From: Bacillota bacterium
GTDB taxonomy: Bacteria; Bacillota_A; Clostridia; Peptostreptococcales; Anaerovoracaceae
Assembly (NCBI GenBank): GCA_017438085.1
Contig: JAFRWH010000159.1
Location: forward strand, 1-7,416
Length of the DNA stretch: 7,416 nucleotides
Direction of reading: 5' to 3'
Part shown: positions 1-7,056 of the stretch, piece after piece
Position numbering within the stretch: the first letter of the stretch is position 1
Layout: each line of letters begins with the position of its first letter
Position numbers and translations under genes: made by a program
Notes under the pieces: model-generated
Seen by the model: the letters and a program-made list of their open reading frames with translations, nothing else
What the model was told of the DNA's origin: nothing
Database searches by the model: none

Positions 1-1215
1 GTCCTCAACCTTTATGTTCTGCAGATTGTAGGCAAGTCTGGTGAACTCAATGTTGTTCTTAAGGTACTTGCTCTCCTTGTTGAGTTCATCCGGTGCTACA
101 ATGTAGCTCTGGACAGCGCCAGCGACGCCTGAACCCGCAAGGGACACGATTATCATGAGCACGGGGAAGATGAGTCCCAGCTTTATGTTCTTCTTTTTAA
201 TGGCGATGGCCGTGCATACAGCTGCCGCCAGAGAGAAGGTGATCATCGCCCTGTAAACGTTCAGGGTGACGTTGATGTCCGTAAATCCTGCGCCGTATGC
301 GGCTCCAGTGCCGCTGTAGAGCAGATTGAACTGGCTGAGATAGAAATTGGCCGCTATGCTCAGGAAGAACAGTATGGCAAGTATGATGATCTCACGGCCT
401 GCCACATTCAGCAGAGCCTTGCCCTTTGAGCGGAATCCGCCGGAATTGTTCGGTCTCTGGGAGCCGCGGTTCCTGCCCCTGTTCAGGAGATCGGAGATCA
501 GGTCATCCATATCCTGATAGGTTTTTCCGCCCTGATTTCGGGCAGCCGCCTCTCTGGCCTCCTCTGCATTGCTGTAATATTCGGTTTCCTGGCCTTCGCC
601 TTCGGGTGTTTCAGCAGCTGCAGCGCCCTCAACACTTTCGGCGGAGCTTGCAAAGCCCAGAAGCAGCACATAGAAAAGACCTATCATCACTGCCAGGCCC
701 ACAATAATGACCGTAGCACCTCCGGTAAGGCCTCTCAGGAAGTCCAGCTTAAAGATATAGAAGCTGATGTCCTTGTGAAACAGGGGATCTGCCACATTGA
801 AGTCCGTGGAGTTTATGAACTGCAGTATCTGAAACCACAGGTCGCTGACTATCATCACAGTCAGAAGCAGGGAGAATGTAGCCGCCAGCACTATGCTGAT
901 GATGCGGACCCGTTTTTTAGTGCTCTTGTTTTCCAGCACCAGCTGGTTTTTCTTCAGGAAGCCCTGCTTAAGCGCATTGAGCAGTATGACCGCAAGGAGG
1001 GTGACTCCGAGGAAAATGGGTATGCCCAGCTCCAGCTTGGTGAAGATCTCCTTGAGAAATACCTCGGTGTAGCCGACTTCCCTGAACCATATGAGGTCCG
1101 TTATGAAGTCTCCCAGCGCAAGGCACAGTATCGCCACCAGAAACAAAATGATTATGACCAGCCTTATTATAGAGGTCACGCTTCTTTTCTTGGTCTTTTT
1201 TGCCGTTTCAGCCAT
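1..1215 (-). CDS. UPF0182 (COG1615) family polytopic membrane protein, N-terminal 405 residues, partial
   Basis: The frame is open from ATG at 1215 to the window edge, so the C-terminal part is missing; family members usually run to roughly 900-1000 residues. Seen: about seven hydrophobic segments near residues 14-36, 62-83, 103-125, 164-189, 270-290, 322-340 and 344-367. Family-like signatures are WFREVGY (43-49), DISFYIFKLDF (149-159), GFTDINVTLNVY (310-321) and SYIVAPDELNKE..Y (370-384), the last opening the large soluble domain. The start is supported by AAGGGGGG at 1223-1230, seven bases upstream of the ATG. The gene lies 38 bases after the zinc-ribbon gene with no promoter or terminator between, so they are probably co-transcribed. 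An odd feature is an Ala/Glu/Gly/Arg-rich linker at about 190-267 between two membrane segments. The family has no established biochemical role. The family call is confident from the motifs; the function is unknown. Confidence 0.9.
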   Translation of the reverse strand, partial: MAETAKKTKKRSVTSIIRLVIIILFLVAILCLALGDFITDLIWFREVGYTEVFLKEIFTKLELGIPIFLGVTLLAVILLNALKQGFLKKNQLVLENKSTKKRVRIISIVLAATFSLLLTVMIVSDLWFQILQFINSTDFNVADPLFHKDISFYIFKLDFLRGLTGGATVIIVGLAVMIGLFYVLLLGFASSAESVEGAAAAETPEGEGQETEYYSNAEEAREAAARNQGGKTYQDMDDLISDLLNRGRNRGSQRPNNSGGFRSKGKALLNVAGREIIILAILFFLSIAANFYLSQFNLLYSGTGAAYGAGFTDINVTLNVYRAMITFSLAAAVCTAIAIKKKNIKLGLIFPVLMIIVSLAGSGVAGAVQSYIVAPDELNKESKYLKNNIEFTRLAYNLQNIKVED

Positions 1216-1253
1216 GGTCTGTCCCCCCTTTTAGAGATAGTATGGGAGAATAA

Positions 1254-4200
1254 CTATTTAAAACTCTTGTAATTGACGATCTTGTACTCGTCCCCTACCT
1301 TTTCCAGATCATAGATCCAGTTAAAATTGGCGGAGCTGACATTCTGACCGTCCTTAAGGGATATGAGTTCTTTAACGAAAATATAGACACCTTCGCCGTA
1401 GTCGCGGATCTCGCCCAGCTGCAGTTCTTCGAAGCTTTCTTCGACCTGGCCCTTTCTGGCATAGCTGACAGCGCTCCTGTAGGCTGCCCGGTCTGCCTTG
1501 AGGTAGCCGAGAACGGTCTCGTCGCTGTTGTTGGCATAATCCACCCAGCTGCTGTTGTAGCCTATCATAGTCTTGTAGACCGCCTCTTTGACTGCAAGGT
1601 CATCAACTACCGTGGCGTCTGCAAGACCCTCGATCTCAGTCTCAATAGCATCGCTGTAGACGAGCTCCGGGTTGCGCCAGACGGACTTGATGTTCTTGTT
1701 GACAGAAGCTGCGACTGCAGGGAAATCCATGCCGTCCTGAATGTCCACCACTTCAGGCTCCTGACCGGTCTTTGGCTTGACCAGTCCGATGAGCTTGTCT
1801 ATCTGCTTCTTTACTGCAGAATATGCAGTTGAGCCTGCATCCACAAAGGCCTGTTCTATCTGGGTCGCAGTCTCCGTTGCGGGGCTGTCGGGTATGAAGA
1901 AGCGCATGCCTATTACAGCGCCCTCTCCTAAGCCGAGCAGGATCACGAGCACGGCAAAGAACTTGAGCAGCGGATGCTTGTGCCTGGGTTCGTATTCGAA
2001 CTCATCCGGCTCTATTTCTTTACCAAGCTCTGTATTATCGAATTCCTTAGTCTGCTGTTTGCTTTCCAAAGCGGTGCCGGTCTGGGTCTTGTCCTCTTCC
2101 TTTGCGCCATTGGCAAGCTTTGCGGCTTCCTCGTCAGTCTCGCTGAGACCCTTTGCCTTTACGGTATCTCTGGTTGCAGCTTCCTTCTGCTCCTTTGCAG
2201 CATCCTGCTTTGCAAAGTAGTTTTCTCTGGCGCGCTGCATCTCCTCCAGACGCTTCCTGCGTTCGGAGCGATACTTAGCTTCCGCTTCCTCGGCAGCCTT
2301 CATCTCCGCGATCTTGGTCTCGACAGTCTGCTTCCTGAAAGCATCGCTGCCCATGGCAGAACTTACCTCAGTAAATACCGCTGTCTCTGCGGGGATGACA
2401 TTCGGATTTGATGAAGGTCTGCTGATGACCTCTTCCTGTTTCGGCGCTTTTTCTTCAGGCTTGCTGAAGATCTGAGTCTTTACATCAGGCTTTTCCTGAG
2501 CCTTTTCGCCGAAAATGCCTTCAAGACCGCTGGCTGCTTCTTCTACAGGAGCCGGCTGGGGCTTCTGCTGCGGCAGGGGAGTGTCGTCCTCCTTACCGTC
2601 AAGAGTATTGTTCAGGCGACGTATGCGTTCATATTCCTGATTAAGAAGCTGCTGGAACTCTTCGTTTTTCTTTGTGAACGTGAAGAACTTCTCGGGACGC
2701 TTCTCTTCGCCTTCTTTGATCGGAACGCTGTGGTATCCGTACTCGTTGATAGGATTGGAAATGATATCTTCTGCCTTTTCGGAAACAGCTCCTGCGGCCT
2801 CTTCTGCCTTTTGCGCAGCTTCCTCAGCTGTGAGTTTTGCATCTTCAGCGGCTTTTTCTGCAGCAAGCCTGGCTTCCTCAGCAGCTTTTTCTTCGGCGAT
2901 CCTTGCTTCTTCAGCCGCCTTGCGGGCAGCTTCTTCAGCCGCTTTCTGCGCCTGTTCCTCTGCAGCAATACGAGCCTCTTCAGCCTTTCTTTCTGCCTCT
3001 TCTGCGGCAACGCGCGCAGCTTCCTCCTCGGCCAGCTTTGCTTCCTCAGCTGCTTTTTCTTCAGCTAACCTTGCCTCTTCGGCCTTGCGGGCAGCTTCTT
3101 CAGCCTCTTTCTGTGCCTGCTCCTCTGCAGCAATACGGGCCTCTTCAGCCTTTCTTTCTGCCTCTTCAGCGGCAATGCGCGCAGCTTCTTCCTCGGCCGC
3201 TTTTTCCTCGGCAAGCCTTGCCTCTTCAGCCGCCTTGCGGGCCTCTTCCTCTGCCTTAGCAGCTGCGATCTCCTCCGGCGTATGCTTTACGAAGCCCTCA
3301 AATTCGGGCTCCTCCTGGCGCCTGGATTCAAAGCCGGCTTTTTCCGTATATCCTGTAAAGTCCACGAATTCAGTATCATCCGCAGGCTTGGTTTCTGTCT
3401 TTTCCGGAGCATTCCAGATATAATCAACGGTCTCCTCCGGTTCCGTTTCTGCGGGAACAGATGCCGTTTCAGCTGATGCTTCCTCAGAAGCGGACTTTTC
3501 CTCTGCCGATGCTTCCTGCGCTGCCTGCTCAGTTTCAAGCGATGCGGCTTCAGCTGAAGGCTCTGCTGCAGACTCGGATCCGGCTTCATAAACAGGCTCT
3601 TCCGGAGCTGTTTCTGCATCCTTCTGAACTTCAGCTTCGCTTATTTCAGACTCTGTTCCGGATGGCTCTGCAGGGACGGCAGTTTCTTCGGCCCTATCTG
3701 CTGTGGATTCCGGCATCCAGCTTTCGGAACTGAAGGTGCGCCGTGCATCATCGTAACTCTCGTCCATGCCGTAAACGCTTGTGGTGATCTGCTGACGCAG
3801 CCAGTCCATATCGGGAGGCAGTTCCTCGTCCTCGCCAGCCTTGGCAGATTCGGTGCCTTCTCTTAAAATATCCTCAACTGTGGGGATCTTATCATCATCT
3901 TCTTCCGGCCAGATCTCTTCAGCAGCAGGCTTTTCTTCGGTCTCGGGAGCAGCTTTCTCCTCCTCTTCCTTCTGGCTTGCGACAAGGGCGCTGTACTGAG
4001 CGCGATAATCTTCAGCGGCAGCCTCATCCTTTATCCCGCTGACAGGCTCTTCGCTCCGGGAAGAAGCGGCGATCTCGGAAAGGATCTCATCTTCCGGCGT
4101 GACAGTTTCAAAGCCGGACACAGTCTGCTCCAGACTTGCATCACCGCTGTGAGACTTGAATATGGCGTCAAAGCTTGGTATATGCTGATCGCTTTCCTCG

Positions 4201-4745
4201 AAAATGCCCTTGCGGCTTTCTCTGGGTGCCGGTTCGGAAACATCGTCCTTTGCGAAGTGCAGCTGCGCCTCAAGAGCGCTCTTTTCCGCCGCCCTTTGAG
4301 CTTCCTGAGCTGCTGCCTCAGCTTTTTCTGCGGCGGCTCTTTCAGCTGCTATCCTTGCGGCTTCAGCCTCCTTTTTTGCGGCTTCACGGCGGGCAGCCTC
4401 TGCCCTTTCTTCTGCCATGCGGGCAGCCTGCTGATTGGCCAGCGCTTCGGCTTCAGCCCAGCTCTGCTCTGCGGCAGCAACCGCTTCAGGATCTCTGCCA
4501 TGCTCCGATGGCGCATTGAAAGTCGGCCAGCGCATGGTGATGTCCCTGAAGTTTCTGGGCTTGGGAAAATCATAGGTATTCCAACTTGGCTCTGATTCCT
4601 CGGCAGCATCCCGCTTAACATCAAAGGCTTCGCTGGCGCTGGTGAAATTGATCTCCGGCACAGCAGGCCTGTGAGCTCTGGTCCCGCAAAGGGGGCAGCG
4701 GAGCTTTCCATCCTCGAACTCATAGCCGCATACTGAACATTTCAT
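1254..4745 (-). CDS. Large zinc-ribbon / Ala-Glu-rich coiled-coil / single-span membrane protein with extracytoplasmic C-terminal domain
   Basis: This is a 1163-residue protein. Seen in order: a zinc ribbon with two CxxC knuckles (C3/C6 and C17/C20); an Ala-rich helical block at about 88-168; a long acidic low-complexity stretch; a second Ala/Glu/Lys/Arg coiled coil at about 491-655 containing a duplicated unit of about 55 residues; a charged region to about 920; one membrane span at about 926-950, preceded by basic RHKH; and a tail of about 213 residues. The basic flank and cytosolic zinc ribbon predict N-in topology, so about 920 residues are cytoplasmic. The last 110 residues (about 1050-1163) look like a small alpha+beta fold of the NTF2-like type that ends TcaA/YvbJ-like proteins of Bacillota, which share the zinc-ribbon/one-span layout; this match is inference. 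GGAGG at 4755-4759, nine bases upstream, supports the ATG. It is probably the first gene of an operon with the UPF0182 gene. Molecular function is unknown. Confidence 0.9.
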   Translation of the reverse strand: MKCSVCGYEFEDGKLRCPLCGTRAHRPAVPEINFTSASEAFDVKRDAAEESEPSWNTYDFPKPRNFRDITMRWPTFNAPSEHGRDPEAVAAAEQSWAEAEALANQQAARMAEERAEAARREAAKKEAEAARIAAERAAAEKAEAAAQEAQRAAEKSALEAQLHFAKDDVSEPAPRESRKGIFEESDQHIPSFDAIFKSHSGDASLEQTVSGFETVTPEDEILSEIAASSRSEEPVSGIKDEAAAEDYRAQYSALVASQKEEEEKAAPETEEKPAAEEIWPEEDDDKIPTVEDILREGTESAKAGEDEELPPDMDWLRQQITTSVYGMDESYDDARRTFSSESWMPESTADRAEETAVPAEPSGTESEISEAEVQKDAETAPEEPVYEAGSESAAEPSAEAASLETEQAAQEASAEEKSASEEASAETASVPAETEPEETVDYIWNAPEKTETKPADDTEFVDFTGYTEKAGFESRRQEEPEFEGFVKHTPEEIAAAKAEEEARKAAEEARLAEEKAAEEEAARIAAEEAERKAEEARIAAEEQAQKEAEEAARKAEEARLAEEKAAEEAKLAEEEAARVAAEEAERKAEEARIAAEEQAQKAAEEAARKAAEEARIAEEKAAEEARLAAEKAAEDAKLTAEEAAQKAEEAAGAVSEKAEDIISNPINEYGYHSVPIKEGEEKRPEKFFTFTKKNEEFQQLLNQEYERIRRLNNTLDGKEDDTPLPQQKPQPAPVEEAASGLEGIFGEKAQEKPDVKTQIFSKPEEKAPKQEEVISRPSSNPNVIPAETAVFTEVSSAMGSDAFRKQTVETKIAEMKAAEEAEAKYRSERRKRLEEMQRARENYFAKQDAAKEQKEAATRDTVKAKGLSETDEEAAKLANGAKEEDKTQTGTALESKQQTKEFDNTELGKEIEPDEFEYEPRHKHPLLKFFAVLVILLGLGEGAVIGMRFFIPDSPATETATQIEQAFVDAGSTAYSAVKKQIDKLIGLVKPKTGQEPEVVDIQDGMDFPAVAASVNKNIKSVWRNPELVYSDAIETEIEGLADATVVDDLAVKEAVYKTMIGYNSSWVDYANNSDETVLGYLKADRAAYRSAVSYARKGQVEESFEELQLGEIRDYGEGVYIFVKELISLKDGQNVSSANFNWIYDLEKVGDEYKIVNYKSFK
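2893..3200 (-). repeat. Internal tandem duplication in the coiled-coil coding region, 165-base period
   Basis: Two near-identical copies lie about 165 bases (55 codons) apart, roughly 2893-3035 and 3064-3200. For example, TGCAGCAATACG starts at 2961 and again at 3126, and about 70 bases following each show only about four differences. Both copies encode the same Ala/Glu/Arg/Lys helix pattern ([11 protein letters not shown]...AARKA). The period keeps the reading frame, so the copies extend the coiled coil without breaking it. Copy edges are approximate because the codons are so repetitive. Confidence 0.8.
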
Positions 4746-4782
4746 TCTGTAAGTCCTCCATGATTAGACTATAAATTAATCT

Positions 4783-4811
4783 ATTATATTACGAATTAAA
4801 TATAGTAACAA
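4783..4811 (-). promoter_or_regulatory. Sigma-A-type promoter of the zinc-ribbon/UPF0182 operon
   Basis: On the minus strand, TTGTTA (4811-4806) is followed by a 17-base spacer and a perfect TATAAT (4788-4783). This predicts a start near 4776 and a leader of about 30 bases carrying the GGAGG ribosome site. It is the only good promoter seen upstream of the operon. Confidence 0.6.
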
Positions 4812-4863
4812 GATTAAAGAGGAATATTTCTGGCATTTATGTTTACTTCGCGATGATCTGTCC

Positions 4864-4889
4864 GTTCAAAAAACTTTGGTTTTTCGAAC
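4864..4889. repeat. AT-rich inverted repeat upstream of the tRNA promoter
   Basis: GTTC-A-AAAAAC, a four-base loop TTTG, then GTTTTT-C-GAAC form a 10-pair palindrome with one mismatch, ending nine bases before the -35 box of the tRNA-Lys promoter. Five T residues follow on the plus strand, but no plus-strand gene lies upstream that would need a terminator. It may be a protein-binding or upstream activating element; its role is not known. Confidence 0.35.
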
Positions 4890-4897
4890 TTTTTCCC

Positions 4898-4926
4898 TTG
4901 ACAAGCCTGTTTTCGGGTGCTAATAT
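4898..4926 (+). promoter_or_regulatory. Promoter of tRNA-Lys
   Basis: A perfect -35 box TTGACA (4898-4903), a 17-base spacer and TAATAT (4921-4926) predict a start near 4933, about 34 bases before the mature tRNA. A consensus -35 with ideal spacing fits a strong stable-RNA promoter. It diverges from the minus-strand operon promoter about 90 bases away. Confidence 0.75.
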
Positions 4927-4936
4927 AGCTCTTGCG

Positions 4937-4953
4937 TTTCGGAACTACCGAAA
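4937..4953 (+). other. Hairpin in the tRNA-Lys 5' leader
   Basis: TTTCGG (4937-4942), loop AACTA and CCGAAA (4948-4953) form a perfect 6-pair hairpin between the predicted transcription start and the mature tRNA 5' end. It would be removed with the leader by RNase P. No T-run follows, so it is not a terminator. Confidence 0.4.
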
Positions 4954-4966
4954 TCGGGTGCTTTAT

Positions 4967-5042
4967 GGATCATTAGCTCAGTTGGTAGAGCACCTGACTC
5001 TTAATCAGGGTGCCCAGGGTTCGAGTCCCTGATGATCCACCA
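4967..5042 (+). tRNA. tRNA-Lys (anticodon CTT), CCA encoded
   Basis: A full cloverleaf can be drawn by eye. The acceptor stem GGATCAT (4967-4973) pairs with ATGATCC (5032-5038); the D stem is GCTC/GAGC (4976-4979/4988-4991); the anticodon stem is CCTGA/TCAGG (4993-4997/5005-5009) with loop CTCTTAA; the T stem is CAGGG/CCCTG around TTCGAGT. The anticodon at 5000-5002 is CTT, which reads the lysine codon AAG. Discriminator A5039 and CCA (5040-5042) are in the DNA. It is a single-gene transcript with its own promoter and terminator. AT-rich, eroded accessory genes begin just downstream, fitting use of this tRNA as an integration site. Confidence 0.97.
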
Positions 5043-5044
5043 AG

Positions 5045-5080
5045 AAAAAACCTGCAATTCACAAGGGTTGCAGGTTTTTT
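5045..5080 (+). terminator. Intrinsic terminator of tRNA-Lys
   Basis: AAAAAACCTGCAA (5045-5057) pairs perfectly with TTGCAGGTTTTTT (5068-5080) around a 10-base loop and ends in a T-run. It begins three bases after the CCA end. The A-tract on the other side would also let it work for minus-strand transcripts. Confidence 0.92.
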
Positions 5081-5108
5081 GTTTTCCATAGATATATGAA
5101 GATTTATG

Positions 5109-5132
5109 ATTTGTTGACGAATTTGTTGACGA
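5109..5132. repeat. Exact tandem 12-base repeat beside tRNA-Lys, candidate integrase arm site
   Basis: ATTTGTTGACGA occurs twice with no gap (5109-5120 and 5121-5132), 67 bases after the tRNA end. Short direct repeats next to an attachment core are typical arm-type binding sites of tyrosine integrases, and tRNA genes are their usual targets. That reading is inference: no integrase gene and no second copy of the tRNA 3' end is in this window. Confidence 0.45.
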
Positions 5133-5184
5133 GTCACTCCTTTTTTTGCTTTTTCTTAAGGTATTATCTATAAAATTCACCTAT

Positions 5185-5223
5185 AAAAAAGCCTCTTCAC
5201 TAAGGAAAGTCTAGTGCCGAGGC
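5185..5223 (-). terminator. Intrinsic terminator of the minus-strand helicase-remnant transcript
   Basis: Read on the minus strand, GCCTC-gg-CACTA, a nine-base loop, then TAGTG-aa-GAGGC form a 10-pair stem with a small internal loop (5191-5223), followed directly by six T residues (5190-5185). It lies about 120 bases past the helicase stop codon, so it closes the accessory block. The stretch between (5224-5343) holds only AT-rich DNA with weak dyads and no gene. Confidence 0.85.
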
Positions 5224-5343
5224 GAAACTTATTAATTCATAAAACCACTTGAGTTGCTCAAATGAATGTCTATACTAATTAGATTTCAATTTTTCACACA
5301 CAATCGTTATACAACTATTTAAAACAGGTTCCTTTTTGCTATG

Positions 5344-5823
5344 TTAATCGATCCCGTATTTGCGAGCAATAATCCTAAGATCTGCAACACACGATGGGTT
5401 TTCCGCCCATTCACCAAACTGGATCGCACGAGCTAGCTCAGCCATAACTATTGAGTTCCAGCCATCATCATCCTTAAATGATTCTTCTGGAATAACAATC
5501 GCATCATACAGCTGGGAAAAGTATTTTCCCGGGAACCTTCTTAGTATTCTTCCCCTACGCTGGATAAACTCTCTTGGGTTTTTTGACGAAGCCAATATCA
5601 ATGCGTGAGTTGTTGAAGGAATGTCAACCCCTTCATCCAAGCATCTGATTGATACAAGAATACCTCCGTTGTTTCCAAAATAAGATATAGTTTCAGTTCT
5701 ATCACCACTCATTTCAGAATGATACTCGTATGCATCAAATCCGTTTGATAACAGCACTGATAAAACTGACCTAAGCTGGGTTTGATCGTCACAATATACG
5801 ATCCATTTTTGACCTACTTTACC
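5344..5823 (-). pseudogene. C-terminal fragment of a superfamily-2 (DEAD/DEAH-type) helicase
   Basis: The frame is open from just after an in-frame TGA-TAA (5829-5824) to TAA at 5344-5346, 159 codons. It encodes most of a RecA-like helicase lobe 2. Seen: a strand KWIVYCDD (6-13); motif V as LVSIRCLDEGVDIPS (56-70); motif VI as QRRGRILRR (88-96), carrying the arginine finger; and a tail ending IARKYGID, which looks like a natural end. Walker A, DEAD box and all of lobe 1 are absent, so this piece alone cannot hydrolyse ATP. The only internal start giving a long product is GTG at 5757, which cuts off the first strand and has no good ribosome site. It follows the PLD-domain fragment out of frame with a 10-base overlap, so I read both as one gene broken by an internal deletion. 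Confidence 0.8.
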
Positions 5824-6260
5824 TTATCATGAAAGAGTCTTTCAAGATCAGGTTCCATACCGCTTTCTGGGACGGCTATCTTTAAATCAATTATTCCTTC
5901 TGCAACCAAACACGCCAACGCACGAGATGGTTTTGACAAGTAGCTATATGTAAATAGCTCTTCTAACTCCTTCGACAGCGATGTCTTTATTATTTCATTA
6001 TTTATGGCTGAATAGCCTTCTGTCATAGCGGCCTTATCTATATCTGAAATAATCGGAGAACAAATCAAACGAATTCGACCGCCGTTGTCAATGAAATCCT
6101 GAAGGGCAGACCAAGAAAGGATAAAAACAGTACTACCAAAATAGCCCGATATTCTGTCATATCTATAAGAGCTGCACATAGCCGGAAGGTAGAACTCTTT
6201 TGCTATATCATGTTCGCTTTTATTGTAGTCGGGTCTGAAATCAAACTCCTTTAACTCCAT
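5814..6260 (-). CDS. N-terminal fragment of a PLD-nuclease/helicase protein (148 residues, broken gene)
   Basis: ATG at 6260 has a good ribosome site, AAAGGA at 6267-6272, six bases upstream. The product opens with MELKEFDFRPDYNKSEHDIA and continues with KEFYLPAM, YDRISGYFGSTVF and GGRIRLICSPIISDID. This is the pattern of phospholipase-D-like N-terminal domains fused to superfamily-2 helicases in defence and DNA-repair settings. It stops at TAG (5814-5816) four residues after H144-x-K146, the first half of a PLD HxK active-site motif; the rest of that motif and the second HKD half are missing. The helicase lobe-2 piece follows at once in another frame. Known proteins of this layout are several times longer. 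The fragment could still be translated but should lack nuclease activity. A frameshift alone does not explain it, because the central domains are gone. Confidence 0.75.
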   Translation of the reverse strand: MELKEFDFRPDYNKSEHDIAKEFYLPAMCSSYRYDRISGYFGSTVFILSWSALQDFIDNGGRIRLICSPIISDIDKAAMTEGYSAINNEIIKTSLSKELEELFTYSYLSKPSRALACLVAEGIIDLKIAVPESGMEPDLERLFHDKVK

Positions 6261-6272
6261 GCACGGTCCTTT

Positions 6273-6545
6273 CTACTCTTCAGCTGCTCCATACACTCCA
6301 TTTGAAACAGCTCTCCGTAATATAGCCCACATCTCGTCTTCGGACAATGTGTCTTGCATTCGCCGGTCTGCAATTATCTGTTTTATCGCCCCGATAGAAG
6401 GCATAAAACCAGATGCGTCTTTTACGATATATTCTTTAACGGCTGAGGATACCTCAAGAGCACTATCATCTTGAAAAAGATTTGTCCAGACCGAAAGAGT
6501 TAGTTTGGGATCAGTAGTTTTATTGAAAGCGTTTGGATATATTCT
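6273..6545 (-). pseudogene. Fragment of a phage replisome organiser / helicase-loader gene (G39P-like)
   Basis: The open frame runs from an in-frame TAA (6548-6546) to TAG (6275-6273), 90 codons with no start near its beginning. The peptide begins RIYPNAFNKTTDPKLTLSVW and contains NLFQDD, AVKEYIV, GFMPSIGAIKQII and, near the end, EMWAILRRAVSNGVYGAAEE. The layout of YP..F, a W about ten residues later, a helical segment, F-P-I-x-x-I, then a W-containing helix ending in an NGxYGAxEE-like turn fits the loader/inhibitor proteins that deliver the replicative helicase in SPP1-like phages. The roughly 25 residues expected before YP are missing. The usual continuation after EE is also absent. Its stop lies 12 bases before the PLD-helicase start. 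I read it as a prophage-derived shard left by deletions; the family call is from remembered pattern, not a search. Confidence 0.6.
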
Positions 6546-7018
6546 TTATACCTTACTTCCTTAATGCCAAGCTTTATAACCTTAGTGTCGCTGTAGTCTC
6601 CCAAACTACCCACGACGCTATTTCTTCTACCTCTTACTGTTTCGTACCACTCACGAAAATCCATTCTTGCCAACATTTCAGCATTGTCATATTTACCAAC
6701 AAGAGAGTAGAATACACTGTACGCCTCACTGTATCTCCCCGCGTTATGCCATTGTTTCGCTATTTCGTATCTTTCTTCAGGAGACCCCTTCACGCTCTTC
6801 TTTTTATCTTCCTCTTCTTTTCTTATCCGTTCATTGAACTCTCTTTCTTTTCTCTCCCTCTCTTTGTCATTCGCTTTGTTAATCGCTCTCAATTCCCTTG
6901 CTTTTTTATTAAACATTTCATTAAAAATTATCACAATGTTAGCGACAATAATAAAACCTATAAAGATAAAAATGGCACGCCAAATCTTATTTGCCAGCAA
7001 CGCTTTCATGAACTCCAT
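6500..7018 (-). CDS. Small membrane-anchored protein with charged coiled coil and TPR-like segment (172 residues)
   Basis: Function is not recognised. The start is ATG at 7018, because GGAGGAA at 7025-7031 sits six bases upstream; a TTG at 7033 would make the ribosome site part of the gene. Seen: one membrane span at about residues 12-33 (IWRAIFIFIGFIIVANIVIIF); a strongly charged Lys/Glu/Arg helix at about 37-75; then a tetratricopeptide/Sel1-like helical pair at about 79-120 (YEIAKQWHNAGRYSEAYSVF followed by LVGKYDNAEMLARM). A second partial unit appears around GSLGDYSDTK. The last 15 or so residues overlap the phage G39P-like fragment in another frame, so the C terminus is probably not the original one. 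It is likely a soluble helical-repeat domain tethered to the inner face of the membrane. Codons are AT-rich, unlike the left-hand operon. Confidence 0.7.
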   Translation of the reverse strand: MEFMKALLANKIWRAIFIFIGFIIVANIVIIFNEMFNKKARELRAINKANDKERERKEREFNERIRKEEEDKKKSVKGSPEERYEIAKQWHNAGRYSEAYSVFYSLVGKYDNAEMLARMDFREWYETVRGRRNSVVGSLGDYSDTKVIKLGIKEVRYKEYIQTLSIKLLIPN

Positions 7019-7056
7019 TAATTCTTCCTCCAAAAATGCGCATCAGTAATGCTTTT

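Noticed and set aside
775..1272. Plus-strand 165-codon frame
   Set aside because: It lies opposite the UPF0182 gene, whose minus-strand translation shows clear membrane segments and family motifs.
2893..3200. CRISPR-like repeated pattern
   Set aside because: The repeats are long, in frame and within a coding region, with no unique spacers; they encode a coiled coil.
2674..3423. Plus-strand 249-codon frame rich in Ser and Ala
   Set aside because: It is the antisense shadow of the Ala/Glu coiled-coil region; its composition is dictated by the opposite strand and it has no ribosome site.
4864..4889. Intrinsic terminator on the plus strand
   Set aside because: A stem and T-run are present, but the stem is nearly all A-T and no plus-strand gene lies upstream, so it is listed only as an inverted repeat.
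5110..5215. Short plus-strand frame reading FVDEFVDES from the tandem repeat
   Set aside because: About 34 codons, directly preceded by a stop, with no start codon or ribosome site.
5235..5267. Hairpin ATTCAT...TTGAG-ttg-CTCAA-ATGAAT
   Set aside because: Two short A/T-rich stems with an eight-base bulge and no T-run; likely chance in AT-rich DNA.
6533..7049. Two plus-strand frames of 162 and 71 codons
   Set aside because: Both are antisense to the membrane/TPR-like gene, which has a good GGAGGAA ribosome site and a promoter; the plus frames have neither.
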